This document shows, in pieces, positions 7,845-17,157 of a DNA stretch of 64,000 nt. This DNA is from Tsuneonella litorea (GTDB lineage: Bacteria > Pseudomonadota > Alphaproteobacteria > Sphingomonadales > Sphingomonadaceae): positions 434,001 to 498,000 of the forward strand of contig NZ_JAOAMV010000002.1 in the NCBI RefSeq assembly GCF_025154015.1. Reading direction: 5' to 3'. The notes under the pieces are model-generated. The model was given only the letters and a program-made list of their open reading frames with translations, was not told the origin of the DNA and made no database searches. Position 1 is the stretch's first letter, and every line of letters starts with the position of its first letter. The position numbers were made by a program, and so were the translations under genes.

Positions 7845-8621
7845 GTGACAGTTCAAGAGTGCGGAATCGCGCAGGCGTTCGTCGATGCGCGGCGCAAGGG
7901 AACGGCACTCGCCCGCTATCCCGGCAACCGTCCGGAGAGTCTCTCGGCCGCCTACGAAATCCAGAATCGCGCGCTTTCGCTATGGGACCGCGCGGTCGGC
8001 GGCTGGAAGGTGGGCAAGATTAACCCGCCTGACGACGCGCGCCTTGGCGCCAATCGCCTCGCCGGACCGGTATTCGCGGACCTCATCAGCTGGAGCGGCG
8101 ACGCGCCGACGCGGTTCGAGATCTTTCGCGAGGGGTTCGCCGCGGTCGAAGCCGAGTTCATGTTGCGGGTGGGGCCGACCGACGGGCCGGTGCCCGCGGA
8201 CCGAAATGACGCAGTCCGATGGATCGATGAAATCCGCATCGGCATCGAAGTCGCCTCGTCTCCCTATGCGGCGATCAATGCCGATGGACCGTGCGTGACC
8301 ATTTCTGACCACGGCAATAACGCCGGCCTGCTTTTGGGACCGAAGGTGCCACACGACCTTTGGGCGCACCTCGACCAGATAGAGGTCTCGATGGAAATCG
8401 ACGGTTCGATCGTGGGCCAGGCAACGACTGCGACGATGCTCGATGGTCCCTTCGGCGCAGCGGTCTTCCTGTTCGAAAACTTGCTGGAGCGTGGGATCAC
8501 GCCGCAGGCAGGTTGGTGGATCTCCAGCGGGGCGATCACCGGCGTCCACCCAGTCTCCGGCGAGCAGCTCGCTCGCGCGCGTTTCAGTGGAGTGGGGGAG
8601 GTATCAGCCTTCATCGACTGA
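7845..8621 (+). CDS. 2-keto-4-pentenoate hydratase-like protein (FAH superfamily)
   Basis: This 258-residue protein resembles MhpD-type 2-keto-4-pentenoate hydratases and related decarboxylases of the fumarylacetoacetate hydrolase superfamily. A likely metal-binding ExE lies at about 102-104 (VEAEFML). The C-terminus, with WWISSGAITGVHPV and ARFSGVGEVS, matches the family. I chose the GTG at 7845, which follows a GGGGATGG purine stretch; the long upstream extension is antisense to the regulator gene. An operator sits over its promoter, so it is probably part of the uronate regulon. No standard pectin step uses this enzyme, so its substrate is open: perhaps a 2-keto-3-deoxy acid. Confidence 0.82.
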   Translation: MTVQECGIAQAFVDARRKGTALARYPGNRPESLSAAYEIQNRALSLWDRAVGGWKVGKINPPDDARLGANRLAGPVFADLISWSGDAPTRFEIFREGFAAVEAEFMLRVGPTDGPVPADRNDAVRWIDEIRIGIEVASSPYAAINADGPCVTISDHGNNAGLLLGPKVPHDLWAHLDQIEVSMEIDGSIVGQATTATMLDGPFGAAVFLFENLLERGITPQAGWWISSGAITGVHPVSGEQLARARFSGVGEVSAFID

Positions 8622-8702
8622 AGGTTCCGCGCTGCACTCGGGCGACCTCCGGCAATCCATAACGTTGCCCAAGGGCTCGCCGAGGAGATTCACGCGAGCA
8701 GC

Positions 8703-9161
8703 GTGCGCATCAAGGCGAGCGAGAACACGATCGAGCTATCAGCTGAAGCGCTCGCCGAAAGGCTCAAGCTCGAGCGGGACAATGGCACTTATGCCGACGT
8801 GATCAGCCTCGGTGCAAAGGTCAGGTTAACCCGCACCGGTCGCGCGGTGCGCCTCGTTCACTCGAACGGTCTGGTAGCGACTGCGGGAACCGCGGACCCG
8901 GACCTCGTAGCCCTGTTGGTCACCGCCCGGCGTTGGTGGGACCGCCTTGCGACCGGCGAGATCGACATCGCCACGCTCTCGCGCGAGGAAGGGGTCAACG
9001 ACTCCTGGATGTCGCGTGTGATCCGGATTAACTTCCTCTCGCCGCGGATCATCGACGCGATCCTCGCCGGGACCCAGCCGGTCAACTTCACTGCCCGCTG
9101 GCTCAGGCGAAACGACCTGCCGCACGACTGGGACGATCAGTGGGACCTGCTCGTCAGCTGA
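8703..9161 (+). pseudogene. C-terminal fragment of a serine recombinase (remnant)
   Basis: The 152 residues from the GTG at 8703 resemble the C-terminal region of alphaproteobacterial serine recombinases. A helix-turn-helix-like segment (IATLSREEGVNDSWMSRVIRI) is followed by FLSPRIIDAILAGTQP and a tail ending near LPHDWDDQWDLL. The catalytic resolvase domain is absent. The frame continues upstream without stops to the TGA of the hydratase gene (8619) and still looks family-like around 8660-8700, so the fragment may begin before the GTG. It is more likely a decayed end of a mobile element than a working gene, although expression as a small DNA-binding protein cannot be excluded. Confidence 0.6.
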
Positions 9162-9466
9162 CACTCAAGAGACGAGGAACTAACGGCGCGGCGCTTCGGC
9201 GCCGTTGCTTGTTGGTGCTGGCCATCGCCTCGATACGATGGGACCGGGGGCGGCCACCCGACTGGCAACGCGCAGAAGCGCGGGCCAACAAACTCCCGAC
9301 AATTGCGATTCCGGTCCACCCCAGAGGTCTGCGGAGAATCCGCGCGAGACTGGCCCGAATCAGGCCGAAAATTTGCTCTCCGCGGACCGGTCGGGGACGC
9401 AGAATAGCGCGGAACCGCGCGCTTTATCGCGGGCGTAAAATTGTTCTATATCAAGCACTTAGTTCG
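9162..9466. other. Gene-poor gap between recombinase remnant and tRNA-Ser
   Basis: I see no convincing gene in these 305 bases. They contain one strong inverted repeat at 9182-9206. A reading frame crossing the gap runs into the tRNA and is spurious. Confidence 0.6.
9182..9206 (+). terminator. Hairpin after the recombinase remnant
   Basis: AACGGCGC (9182-9189) pairs perfectly with GCGCCGTT (9199-9206) around a 9-nt loop, and GCTTGTTGGT follows. The position 20 bp after the stop at 9161 suggests a terminator, although the T-run is weak. Confidence 0.5.
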
Positions 9467-9557
9467 TGGCGGAGCGGGAGGGATTCGAACCCTCGATACG
9501 CTTGTGACGTATACTCACTTTCCAGGCGAGCGCCTTCGACCACTCGGCCACCGCTCC
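9467..9557 (-). tRNA. tRNA-Ser (anticodon GGA)
   Basis: The minus strand reads a complete class II tRNA. The acceptor stem is GGAGCGG/CCGCTCC, the D-arm contains GCCGAGTGGTCGAAGGC, and the anticodon loop CTGGAAA gives anticodon GGA. A long variable arm and the T-arm GGGTTCGAATCCC follow. The discriminator G and the CCA end are encoded at 9470-9467. The gene lies 305 bp from the recombinase remnant; tRNA-Ser genes are common integration sites. Confidence 0.96.
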
Positions 9558-9637
9558 GCATGCACTGGACAGGCCGCGCGCCCTAGCCGCCCCGGCGAAG
9601 GCTGACAAGCGCGCGAAGCGCGCCTAGATCGGCCGGG

Positions 9638-10039
9638 ATGACCCGCACCTTCGGACCGCCCCCATCCGCGCAAGAGTTCGAGGCGATCGCCCGCACCGCA
9701 TTCGCGCGCCTGCCCGCGGAGTTCGCCGCCCACCTCGGCGACGTCGTCCTCGCAGTCGAAGAGTTCGCGGATGCGGACACGCTCGCTGCGATGGGCATCG
9801 AGGATCCGTTCGAGCTGACCGGCCTGTTCGAAGGCGTCAGCCTGACCGAGCAGTCGATCGAGGCGAGCGGCCAGATGCCCAATCGTGTACGCCTGTTCCG
9901 CCAGCCTATTCTCGACGAATGGATCGCCGACGGCCACGATCTGGAACACCTGATCGCGCACGTCGTAATCCACGAGGTCGGCCATCACTTCGGCCTCAGC
10001 GACGACGACATGCACGCGCTCGAGGACATGGCCGACTGA
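9638..10039 (+). CDS. Metallopeptidase family protein (zincin-like)
   Basis: This 133-residue protein has the C-terminal zinc-binding motif HEVGHHFGLSDDD (HExGHxxGxxD), typical of the small bacterial zincin-like family once listed as DUF1025. It has no signal peptide and is probably cytosolic. The start ATG at 9638 is the only sensible one. The family is widespread in alphaproteobacteria, and its substrates are unknown. Confidence 0.85.
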   Translation: MTRTFGPPPSAQEFEAIARTAFARLPAEFAAHLGDVVLAVEEFADADTLAAMGIEDPFELTGLFEGVSLTEQSIEASGQMPNRVRLFRQPILDEWIADGHDLEHLIAHVVIHEVGHHFGLSDDDMHALEDMAD

Positions 10040-10077
10040 GCCTTGCTTTGCACCGCACGCATGGCACAACCCCGGGC

Positions 10078-11037
10078 ATGAAAAGGCTTTTTGTTTTCGC
10101 CGCCGCGCTCGCCGCCACTTCCGCAGCCGCTCAGCCGGACGCATCCGGCGCGCCCTCGCCCGGGGAAATCGTCGCGGCGGCGAGGGCCGACGAGTGGGCC
10201 GATATCGCGCCTGACGACCTGCTGGTGATGGACCTTGCACCCGACCGCGACGCCAAGCCGCGCCGCGTGATCATCCAGCTCATCGCGTCGCCCTTCAGCC
10301 AGCCCTGGGTGGCAAACATCCGCACGCTGGCAGAGGCGCATTGGTGGGACGGGCTCGCAATCGTGCGCGCGCAGGACAATTATGTCGTCCAGTGGGGCGA
10401 TCCCGATGCCGAAGACACGGCGAAGGCAAAGCCGCTGCCCGAACGACTGATACCGACCGCTGAGGACGCGTATCTCGTCCGCGTGCCCGACGAGGCCCAG
10501 GACGCAGCCGGGCCCGATGCTGCCGTTCGGTTCGCGATTTCGACCCCAAACGAGAACGACTTGTACGCTCCGGTCACCGGTTTTCATGGCGGCTGGCCAT
10601 TGGGTCTATCGGAACGCAAGGCCTGGCCGGTTCACTGCTACGGCAGCGTCGGCGTGGGCCGCAATCTGTCACCCGACGCGGGGAGCGGCGCCGAGCTTTA
10701 TGCCGTAATAGGCCACGCGCCGCGCCATCTCGACCGGAACATCGCGGTCGTCGGCCGCGTGATCGAGGGGATCGAGCACCTGGCTACCCTGCCGCGCGGT
10801 ACCGAGGCGCTTGGCTTCTACCGGACGCCTGAAGAACGCACGTCGATTGCATCGGTGCGGCTGGGCAGAGCGGTGCCCGGGCTGCCGACCTATCAGTATC
10901 TTTCGACGGAAAGCGAGAGCTTCGCCCGGTACGCCGACGCACGGGCCAACCGCCGCGATCCATTTTTCATCGTGCCTGCCGGGGGCGCCGACGTGTGCAA
11001 CATCCCCGTACCGGTCAGGCGGAAAGCGGCCGGCTAG
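10078..11037 (+). CDS. Secreted cyclophilin-type peptidyl-prolyl isomerase
   Basis: This 319-residue protein begins with a signal peptide (about 1-19, ending SAAAQ). The cyclophilin domain follows, with HWWDGLAIVRAQDNYVVQWGDP and a later ELYAVIGHAPRHLDRN core. It is longer than a typical 160-190 residue periplasmic cyclophilin because of a divergent N-terminal part and a C-terminal extension. It is expected to assist protein folding in the periplasm. The reading frame extends further upstream, but the ATG at 10078 is the first that gives an export signal. Its stop overlaps the convergent VOC gene by 4 bp. Confidence 0.82.
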   Translation: MKRLFVFAAALAATSAAAQPDASGAPSPGEIVAAARADEWADIAPDDLLVMDLAPDRDAKPRRVIIQLIASPFSQPWVANIRTLAEAHWWDGLAIVRAQDNYVVQWGDPDAEDTAKAKPLPERLIPTAEDAYLVRVPDEAQDAAGPDAAVRFAISTPNENDLYAPVTGFHGGWPLGLSERKAWPVHCYGSVGVGRNLSPDAGSGAELYAVIGHAPRHLDRNIAVVGRVIEGIEHLATLPRGTEALGFYRTPEERTSIASVRLGRAVPGLPTYQYLSTESESFARYADARANRRDPFFIVPAGGADVCNIPVPVRRKAAG

Positions 11038-11393
11038 ATCTTCTGCATCAGTTCGATGCGGTTGCCGAAGGGGTCGGCCACGTCGCCGCGGAGATATCCG
11101 TCGAGCGGTTGTCCTTCGACGAAACTCACGCCGCGGCGTTCGAGGCGGTCTCGCATGGCGGCAAGATCATCTACCAGGAGAGCCGGATGGGCTTTTCGCG
11201 CCGGACGGAAATTGCGCTCGGCGCCGAGATGGATATGCGCCGATCCGCCCTCGAACCAGCACCCGCCGCGCGTCGCGAGGTGGGCTGGCTTGGGCACCTC
11301 GGCAAGCCCGAGCACGCCCGCATAGAATGCCCGCGCCTGGTCTTCACCTCCCGCCGGCATCGCCAGCTGGACGTGGTCGAGGCCAACGATCAC
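11034..11393 (-). CDS. VOC (glyoxalase/bleomycin-resistance) family protein
   Basis: This 119-residue protein has a single VOC domain: GLDHVQLAMP at the N-terminus, a central AHIHLGAE and the C-terminal DPFGNRIELMQ. These supply the usual His/Glu metal ligands. It stands 12 bp downstream of rsh on the same strand and may be transcribed with it. No substrate can be assigned. Confidence 0.85.
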   Translation of the reverse strand: MIVGLDHVQLAMPAGGEDQARAFYAGVLGLAEVPKPAHLATRGGCWFEGGSAHIHLGAERNFRPARKAHPALLVDDLAAMRDRLERRGVSFVEGQPLDGYLRGDVADPFGNRIELMQKI

Positions 11394-11405
11394 CCCGCCC
11401 CCCGC

Positions 11406-13496
11406 CTAGAGCCGGTCGGCCTGGGCGACCGCGTCGCTCGCGCGCAGGGCGCTGAGGATGCGGGTGAGGTGCGCCAGGTCGCTGACATCAAGCTCGACGT
11501 CGTAGGTCGAGAACGGGTGGTCAGCCTGGGTCTGCGCCAGGGTAACGACGTTGGCGTGGTTCTGGGCGAACAGGCCGGCCATTTCGGCAAGCGTGCCAGG
11601 CCGGTCGTAGAGCGTTACCCGCAGGCGGCCGACCGCGCCGTGGCTGCGCTTGCCCCAGTTGAGGTCGATCCAGTCGGCATCGATCCCGCTCGCCAGTTCG
11701 AGACAATCGATCGTGTGAACCTCGACCGGGGCGTCTGCCTTGCGCAGGCCCACGATGCGGTCGCCGGGGACCGGATGGCAGCAATCCGCGAGGTTGAACC
11801 CGACCCCGGGGGTCAGGCCGCGGATCGAGATTGCCTTGCCCTGCCGGGGCACTTCCGCGCCTTCCTCGAGGTCGGCGGTGCTGCCGGGCACGAGCGCCTC
11901 CATGACCTTGCGGTCGTCGAGCTTGTTGGCGCCCACCTGGTACATGAGCTCGTCCTCGTCATCGAGTTCGAGCCGCTTGACCGCCTCGCGAATGGCCTTC
12001 TTGCCGATCTTTGCGGGCAGGCGCGCGGCGATCTCGTCGAACAGCTTGCGGCCCAGGGACGCGATCTCCTCGCGCTCCTTGAGACGTACCGCGCGGCGGA
12101 TCGACGCACGCGCCTTGCCGGTCGTGACGAAGCCCAGCCAGCTCATCTGGGGTTCGGCATTCTTGCCCTTGATGATCTCGACCACGTCGCCGTTGTTGAG
12201 CACCGTGCGCAGCGGCATGTGCCGGCCGTTGATCTTCGCGCCGACGGTCTGCGCGCCGAGATCGGTGTGAACCGCGAAGGCGAAGTCCACCGGAGTGGCG
12301 CCCTTGGGCAGCTGGAACAGCGCGCCCTTCGGCGTGAAGGCGAAGATGCGGTCCTGGTAGATCGCCATGCGCGTATGCTCGAGCAGCTCTTCCGCATCGT
12401 GGCTGGCATCGACGATCTCGATGAGGTCGCGCAGCCAGCCCACCTGTCCGTCCGGGCGGTCGCCCTGCTTGTAGGCCCAGTGCGCGGCGAGCCCGAATTC
12501 GTTGGTCCGGTGCATCGCGCGGGTGCGGATCTGCACCTCCACGCGCATCGAGTTCTCGTAGATCAGGCTGGTGTGCAGGGATCGATAGCCGTTGGTCTTC
12601 GGCGTCGAGATGTAATCCTTGAACTTCCCGGGAATGAACTGCCAGGTTGTGTGCAGGACACCGAGCGCGCGGTAGCAGTCGGCGTCGGTTTCGGCGATCA
12701 CCCGGAACGCCATGATGTCGGTCACCTGCTCGAAGCTGACGTGGCGCTCGGCCATCTTGCGCCAGATCGAATAGGGGTGCTTCTCACGGCCCGAAACCTC
12801 CACCTTGAGGCCGGCTTCGGCCAGCGCCTGCTTGATCGCCAGCGCGATCGCATCGACCTGCCCCCCGTCCGCGCTGCGGATCTGCGCAAGTCGCCCGGTG
12901 ATGGTGGCATAGGCCTCGGGCTCGATCTGCTCGAACGCGAGCATCTGCATCTCGCGCATGTATTCGTACATCCCCACGCGCTCTGCGAGCGGGGCGTAGA
13001 TGTCCATCGTCTCGCGGGCGATCCGCTTGCGCTTTTCGCGGCTCTTGATGAAGTGCAGCGTGCGCATGTTGTGCAGCCGGTCGCCGAGCTTCACCAGCAG
13101 CACCCGGATGTCCTCGCTCATCGCAAGGAGGAACTTCCGCAGGTTCTCGGCCGCCCGCTCGTTCTCGGGCATGGCCTCGATCTTGGACAGCTTGGTGACG
13201 CCGTCGACAAGCCGGGCGACGTCTTCCCCGAACAGGTCCTCGACCTCGCCGATCGTCGCCAGCGTGTCCTCGACGGTGTCGTGGAGCAGCGCGGTGATGA
13301 TCGTTTCCTGGTCGAGCTTGAGGTCGGTCATCAGCCCGGCCACCTCGACCGGGTGGCTGAAATAGGGGTCGCCGCTCGCGCGCTTCTGCGTGCCGTGCTT
13401 CTGCACGGTATAGACGTAGGCGCGGTTGAGCAGCGCCTCGTCGGCATCGGGGTCGTACTCCTTGACCCGCTCTACGAGTTCGTACTGGCGAAGCAT
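11406..13496 (-). CDS. rsh: Bifunctional (p)ppGpp synthetase/hydrolase Rsh
   Basis: This 696-residue RelA/SpoT homologue makes and degrades the alarmone (p)ppGpp. In order it has an HD hydrolase domain (HD at 72-73 in LLHDTVED), the RelA/SpoT synthetase domain (about 235-345, with YISTPKTNGYRSLHT), a TGS domain (about 385-445, FTPKGALFQLPKGATPVDFA) and a C-terminal ACT domain (about 620-696). Retention of the HD pair and synthetase motifs indicates a bifunctional enzyme, as expected of the single Rsh in alphaproteobacteria. The ATG at 13496 gives the standard MLRQYELVERVKEY start. The in-frame extension to 13694 would overlap the divergent cydA. Confidence 0.95.
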   Translation of the reverse strand: MLRQYELVERVKEYDPDADEALLNRAYVYTVQKHGTQKRASGDPYFSHPVEVAGLMTDLKLDQETIITALLHDTVEDTLATIGEVEDLFGEDVARLVDGVTKLSKIEAMPENERAAENLRKFLLAMSEDIRVLLVKLGDRLHNMRTLHFIKSREKRKRIARETMDIYAPLAERVGMYEYMREMQMLAFEQIEPEAYATITGRLAQIRSADGGQVDAIALAIKQALAEAGLKVEVSGREKHPYSIWRKMAERHVSFEQVTDIMAFRVIAETDADCYRALGVLHTTWQFIPGKFKDYISTPKTNGYRSLHTSLIYENSMRVEVQIRTRAMHRTNEFGLAAHWAYKQGDRPDGQVGWLRDLIEIVDASHDAEELLEHTRMAIYQDRIFAFTPKGALFQLPKGATPVDFAFAVHTDLGAQTVGAKINGRHMPLRTVLNNGDVVEIIKGKNAEPQMSWLGFVTTGKARASIRRAVRLKEREEIASLGRKLFDEIAARLPAKIGKKAIREAVKRLELDDEDELMYQVGANKLDDRKVMEALVPGSTADLEEGAEVPRQGKAISIRGLTPGVGFNLADCCHPVPGDRIVGLRKADAPVEVHTIDCLELASGIDADWIDLNWGKRSHGAVGRLRVTLYDRPGTLAEMAGLFAQNHANVVTLAQTQADHPFSTYDVELDVSDLAHLTRILSALRASDAVAQADRL

Positions 13497-13550
13497 TGCG
13501 CCGACGATGTGCGTATTGCGGGCCGAACGGCAAGCCTTTTCGCACCTGCA

Positions 13551-13571
13551 GCGTTGCGTTCCGCGCAACGC
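13551..13571. repeat. Inverted repeat between rsh and cydA
   Basis: GCGTTGCG and CGCAACGC (8-bp arms, 5-nt spacer) lie 56 bp upstream of cydA and 55 bp upstream of rsh, in the divergent promoter region. This could be an operator or a transcript hairpin; no regulator can be named. Confidence 0.35.
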
Positions 13572-13626
13572 GACTTGCCGAGATGCCGATTGAGCCGCGC
13601 CGCCGGCCCGTTCATACACTCCGCAG

Positions 13627-15063
13627 ATGCCGGACCTCGACGCCCTGTTGCTCGCGCGGATCCAGTTTGCCTTCACGGTAAGCTTCCACTTCATCTTCCC
13701 GTCGTTCTCGATCGGGCTGGCCAGCTATCTCATGGTGCTGGAGGGACTCTGGCTGAAGACCGGCCGGCAACGCTATCTCGACCTGTTTCGCTTCTGGCTG
13801 AAGATCTTTGCGGTCGCATTCGTGATGGGCGTCGTGAGCGGCATCGTCATGTCCTACGAATTCGGCACCAACTGGGCGGTGTTCTCGGACCGGGCGGGGC
13901 CGGTGATCGGGCCGCTGATGGCCTACGAGGTGCTGACCGCCTTCTTCCTCGAGGCCGGCTTCCTGGGCGTGATGCTGTTCGGGATGAACAGGGTCGGCAA
14001 GGGACTGCACTTCGCGGCAACCTGCATGGTCGCGCTGGGGACGTTCATCAGCGCGTTCTGGATCCTTTCGGTCAACAGCTGGATGCAGACCCCCGCGGGC
14101 TACGAAATCGCCGCCAACGGCCAGTTCCTGCCCGGGCCGAGCTGGCTGGCAATCATCTTCAACCCCAGCTTTCCCTTCCGGCTGCTCCACACGGTAACCG
14201 CCGCCTATCTCACCACTGCTTTCGTTGTCGGCGGCGTCGGCGCGTGGCACCTGCTCAGGAACCGGACCGACAGGCACGCCCGCACGATGTTCTCGATGGC
14301 GATGTGGATGGCCGCAATCGTGGCGCCGGTGCAGATCGTTCTCGGCGACATCCACGGCCTCAACACGCTCGAGCACCAGCCGGCCAAGGTCATGGCGATG
14401 GAAGGGCATTTCCAAAGCCATCCCGATGGCGCCCCGCTGATCCTGTTCGGGATCCCCGACAGCGAGGCCGGCACGGTCCGCTTCGCCGTCGAGATCCCCA
14501 AGGCGTCGAGCCTGATTCTCAAGCACGATCCAGATGCGCCGCTGGCCGGGCTCGACACCGTTCCCCAGCAGGACCGGCCTCCGGTCGGGATCGTCTTCTG
14601 GTCGTTCCGGATCATGGTGGGGATCGGCCTTGCCATGCTGGGCATGGGCCTGTGGAGCCTCCTCGCGCGGATGCGCGGCAGGCTCTACGATTCGCCGCTG
14701 CTGCACCGCGCGGCGCTGGTCATGAGCCCAGCGGGATTCGTCGCGGTGATCGCCGGCTGGATCACCACCGAAGTCGGCCGCCAGCCATGGACCGTCTATG
14801 GTCTGATGCGCACCGCCGAAAGCGCCAGCCCGCTTGCCGCGCCCGCCGTCGCCAGCTCTCTCGCGGCGTTCGTGGTGGTCTATTTCGCCGTGTTCGGGGC
14901 CGGCGTCTGGTACATCCTGCGGCTGATGGCCGGCGGCGTGCAGTCCGGTGAAAGCGGACCGGACGCCGGCGTGGCCGGGCCCATCCGGACGGCCGGCATC
15001 ACGCCCGCTGCACAGGCCACGTCGAGCGGCTCGCCCCGGTCGGAGCAGGAGGTAGCCCCCTGA
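13627..15063 (+). CDS. cydA: Cytochrome bd-type ubiquinol oxidase subunit I (CIO-like)
   Basis: This 478-residue multi-pass membrane protein is subunit I of a bd-type quinol oxidase. It binds the haems and oxidises quinol while reducing oxygen to water. Conserved parts include the N-terminal [11 protein letters not shown] haem-ligand region, GRQPWTVYG near residue 385 and a short Q-loop. The short loop fits the cyanide-insensitive (CioA) class. The stop overlaps the cydB start (ATG at 15063, sharing one base). The last 45 residues are hydrophilic and poorly conserved. Confidence 0.93.
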   Translation: MPDLDALLLARIQFAFTVSFHFIFPSFSIGLASYLMVLEGLWLKTGRQRYLDLFRFWLKIFAVAFVMGVVSGIVMSYEFGTNWAVFSDRAGPVIGPLMAYEVLTAFFLEAGFLGVMLFGMNRVGKGLHFAATCMVALGTFISAFWILSVNSWMQTPAGYEIAANGQFLPGPSWLAIIFNPSFPFRLLHTVTAAYLTTAFVVGGVGAWHLLRNRTDRHARTMFSMAMWMAAIVAPVQIVLGDIHGLNTLEHQPAKVMAMEGHFQSHPDGAPLILFGIPDSEAGTVRFAVEIPKASSLILKHDPDAPLAGLDTVPQQDRPPVGIVFWSFRIMVGIGLAMLGMGLWSLLARMRGRLYDSPLLHRAALVMSPAGFVAVIAGWITTEVGRQPWTVYGLMRTAESASPLAAPAVASSLAAFVVVYFAVFGAGVWYILRLMAGGVQSGESGPDAGVAGPIRTAGITPAAQATSSGSPRSEQEVAP

Positions 15064-16058
15064 TGGACCTTACCGTCGCCTGGGCGTTCATCATCGCGTT
15101 CGCGGTGTTCGCCTACGTCGTGATGGACGGCTTCGACCTGGGCATCGGCATCCTGTTCCCGACTGTCACCGTGGGGCATGGGCGCAACCGGGCGATGAAT
15201 TCGATCGCTCCGGTATGGGACGGCAACGAGACCTGGCTGGTGCTTGGCGGTGGCGGCCTGCTCGCGGCATTCCCCCTCGCCTATGCCGTGGTCCTGCCCG
15301 CGACCTATCCCCTGATCATCGCGATGCTCCTCGGGCTCGTCTTTCGCGGAGTGGCGTTCGAATTCCGCTGGCGCGACGAACGGCACCGCGGGTTCTGGGA
15401 CCTGGCCTTCTTCGCCGGTTCGCTCGTCGCGGCGATGAGCCAGGGCATGGTGCTCGGCGCATTGATCCAGGGGATCGAGGTGTCGGACCGCGCCTACGCG
15501 GGATCGTGGTGGGACTGGCTGACGCCCTATACCCTTCTGACCGGGCTCGGCACGGTGGCGGGTTATGCGCTGCTCGGCTCGACCTGGATGATCTGGAAGC
15601 TGTCGGGCGAAGTGCAGGAACACGCCTATCGCCTTGCTACCCGGGCCGCTGTCGCCACGCTGGTGCTGATGGCGCTCGTCAGCGTCTACAACCTCGCCAT
15701 GCTCGACGCCTATCGGGCGCGCTGGCTCGAAATGCCCAACATCCTGTTCGCGAGCCAGGTGCCGCTACTGACCCTGATCATCGCGGTCGCCCTGTTCCAG
15801 TCTCTGCGCAAGCGACGGGAACTGGCGCCTTTCCTGCTCTCCCTTGCCCTGTTCCTGCTGGGAATGGCGGGCCTGGGCATAACGATATGGCCGAACGTCG
15901 TGCCCCCAGGGATCACCATCTGGGATGCCGCCGCTCCGGAGCGGAGCCAGGCGTTCATGCTGGTGGGCGTGGCGATCGCGATGCCGCTGATCCTCGCCTA
16001 CACCGCCTGGGCCTACTGGGTATTCCGCGGCAAGGTCGGAACGGACGGGTACCATTGA
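15063..16058 (+). CDS. cydB: Cytochrome bd-type ubiquinol oxidase subunit II
   Basis: This 331-residue membrane protein is subunit II of the bd oxidase. The N-terminal [16 protein letters not shown] and the following [24 protein letters not shown] are diagnostic. It starts directly at the cydA stop and ends overlapping a small downstream gene, so the three genes form one coupled operon. Confidence 0.95.
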   Translation: MDLTVAWAFIIAFAVFAYVVMDGFDLGIGILFPTVTVGHGRNRAMNSIAPVWDGNETWLVLGGGGLLAAFPLAYAVVLPATYPLIIAMLLGLVFRGVAFEFRWRDERHRGFWDLAFFAGSLVAAMSQGMVLGALIQGIEVSDRAYAGSWWDWLTPYTLLTGLGTVAGYALLGSTWMIWKLSGEVQEHAYRLATRAAVATLVLMALVSVYNLAMLDAYRARWLEMPNILFASQVPLLTLIIAVALFQSLRKRRELAPFLLSLALFLLGMAGLGITIWPNVVPPGITIWDAAAPERSQAFMLVGVAIAMPLILAYTAWAYWVFRGKVGTDGYH

Positions 16059-16189
16059 GCAAGCGCCAGGACGACCGTGCCCCGCCCCCCCTGTGGCAAC
16101 GACTGGCGTGGATGGCCGCGATCTGGGCCGCCAGCGTCGGCGTGCTCGGCGCGGTTGCCACGGTGATCCGCGCGTGGCTGGCGAACTGA
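16055..16189 (+). CDS. DUF2474-type mini-subunit following cydAB
   Basis: A 44-residue protein begins at the TTG overlapping the cydB stop. It has a basic, proline-containing N-terminus (about residues 1-15) and one transmembrane helix (about 18-40, [20 protein letters not shown]). Small single-span proteins of this kind (DUF2474, and CydX in other bacteria) lie behind cydAB and help stabilise the oxidase. The start is inferred from the overlap and the absence of an in-frame ATG. Confidence 0.7.
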   Translation: MSKRQDDRAPPPLWQRLAWMAAIWAASVGVLGAVATVIRAWLAN

Positions 16190-16263
16190 CGGTAGAGCGT
16201 CTTGGCACTTCATCGAAGCCGGTCTATGGGAACGTTCACATAAATCAGCACGAGAGGCCGCCC

Positions 16264-17115
16264 GTGACGCTCAAGACCGCCCTGCCCACCTTGCTCGCCC
16301 TCGCCGCCGCCGTTGCGGGGTGCGCGGCCGCGGCTCCCCCGGCGAGCGCCCCGGCCGCGGAGCGCACGCTGCTGTTTTCGGACGAGTTCGACGGGACTGC
16401 GCTGGACCGCTCCAAGTGGGTCACGATCGGCCCCGATTTCTGGGTCAACAACGAGCAGCAGGTTTATGTTGACCGGCCAGATGTGCTCGAAGTGCGCGAC
16501 GGGATGCTCGTGCTGACGCCGCGTTATGCGCCGGGGGTCGACACCAACGCCAGGCGCAACGCCGACTTCATCGCCGGCCGCGTCGAGACGGCCGGCAAAT
16601 TCAATATGCGCTATGGGCGGGTGGAGGCCCGCATCCGGATGCCCGATGCCGAAGGCGTCTGGCCCGCGTTCTGGATGGTCGGCAACGGCCCGTGGCCCAC
16701 CACCGGCGAGATCGACGTGATGGAATACGTCGGCGAAAAGGACTGGACCGGCAGCGCGATCCACGGCCCGGGATATTCGGGCGACATGGGCATTTCCAAC
16801 CGGTTCTATTTCCCCGAGGGCGAGGACGTGACCGGGTGGCACGTCTATGCCGCCGAATGGAAGCCCGACACGATCGAGTTCTTCGTCGACGGGCGCCTTG
16901 CGAACCGGGTCACCCGGCCGATGGGCGAACGCTGGGGCAAATGGGTGTTCAACAACCCGGAGCGGATCGTGATCAACTTCGCTCTCGGTGGGGCATATCC
17001 CCGCAAGATCAACAACGTGACCGCTCCCTACGAAGGACTGCCGAAAGCGACCGTGGAAAGGATCAAGCGCGGCGAAATCGCGATGCAGGTCGACTGGGTA
17101 CGGGTCTGGAAGTGA
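16264..17115 (+). CDS. Glycoside hydrolase family 16 lipoprotein (beta-glucanase-like)
   Basis: This 283-residue protein is a predicted lipoprotein: a signal peptide ends in a lipobox with Cys20 (AVAGC). The GH16 domain follows and contains the catalytic motif EIDVME, with nucleophile Glu149, Asp151 and acid/base Glu154. FWMVGNGPWPTTG before it and DWVRVWK at the end are typical of laminarinase-like members. It probably hydrolyses beta-1,3 or mixed-link glucans at the cell surface or in the periplasm. I chose the GTG at 16264 because GAGAGG precedes it and the signal peptide then starts directly. It is separate from the uronate locus. Confidence 0.9.
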   Translation: MTLKTALPTLLALAAAVAGCAAAAPPASAPAAERTLLFSDEFDGTALDRSKWVTIGPDFWVNNEQQVYVDRPDVLEVRDGMLVLTPRYAPGVDTNARRNADFIAGRVETAGKFNMRYGRVEARIRMPDAEGVWPAFWMVGNGPWPTTGEIDVMEYVGEKDWTGSAIHGPGYSGDMGISNRFYFPEGEDVTGWHVYAAEWKPDTIEFFVDGRLANRVTRPMGERWGKWVFNNPERIVINFALGGAYPRKINNVTAPYEGLPKATVERIKRGEIAMQVDWVRVWK

Positions 17116-17157
17116 GCGGCGCCGCGCCAGCCGGGTGAGGGGCGCCCCGGTCGCGAA

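Noticed and set aside
9140-9586. Plus-strand ORF of 148 codons crossing the tRNA
   Set aside because: It contains the well-known false translation of tRNA-Ser (SGRDSNPRYA-like), so it is not a protein gene.
10995-14951. Open frame of 1318 codons on the plus strand
   Set aside because: It runs antisense to rsh and then out of frame through cydA. It has no family motif and is rich in Ala, Arg, Gly and Asp.
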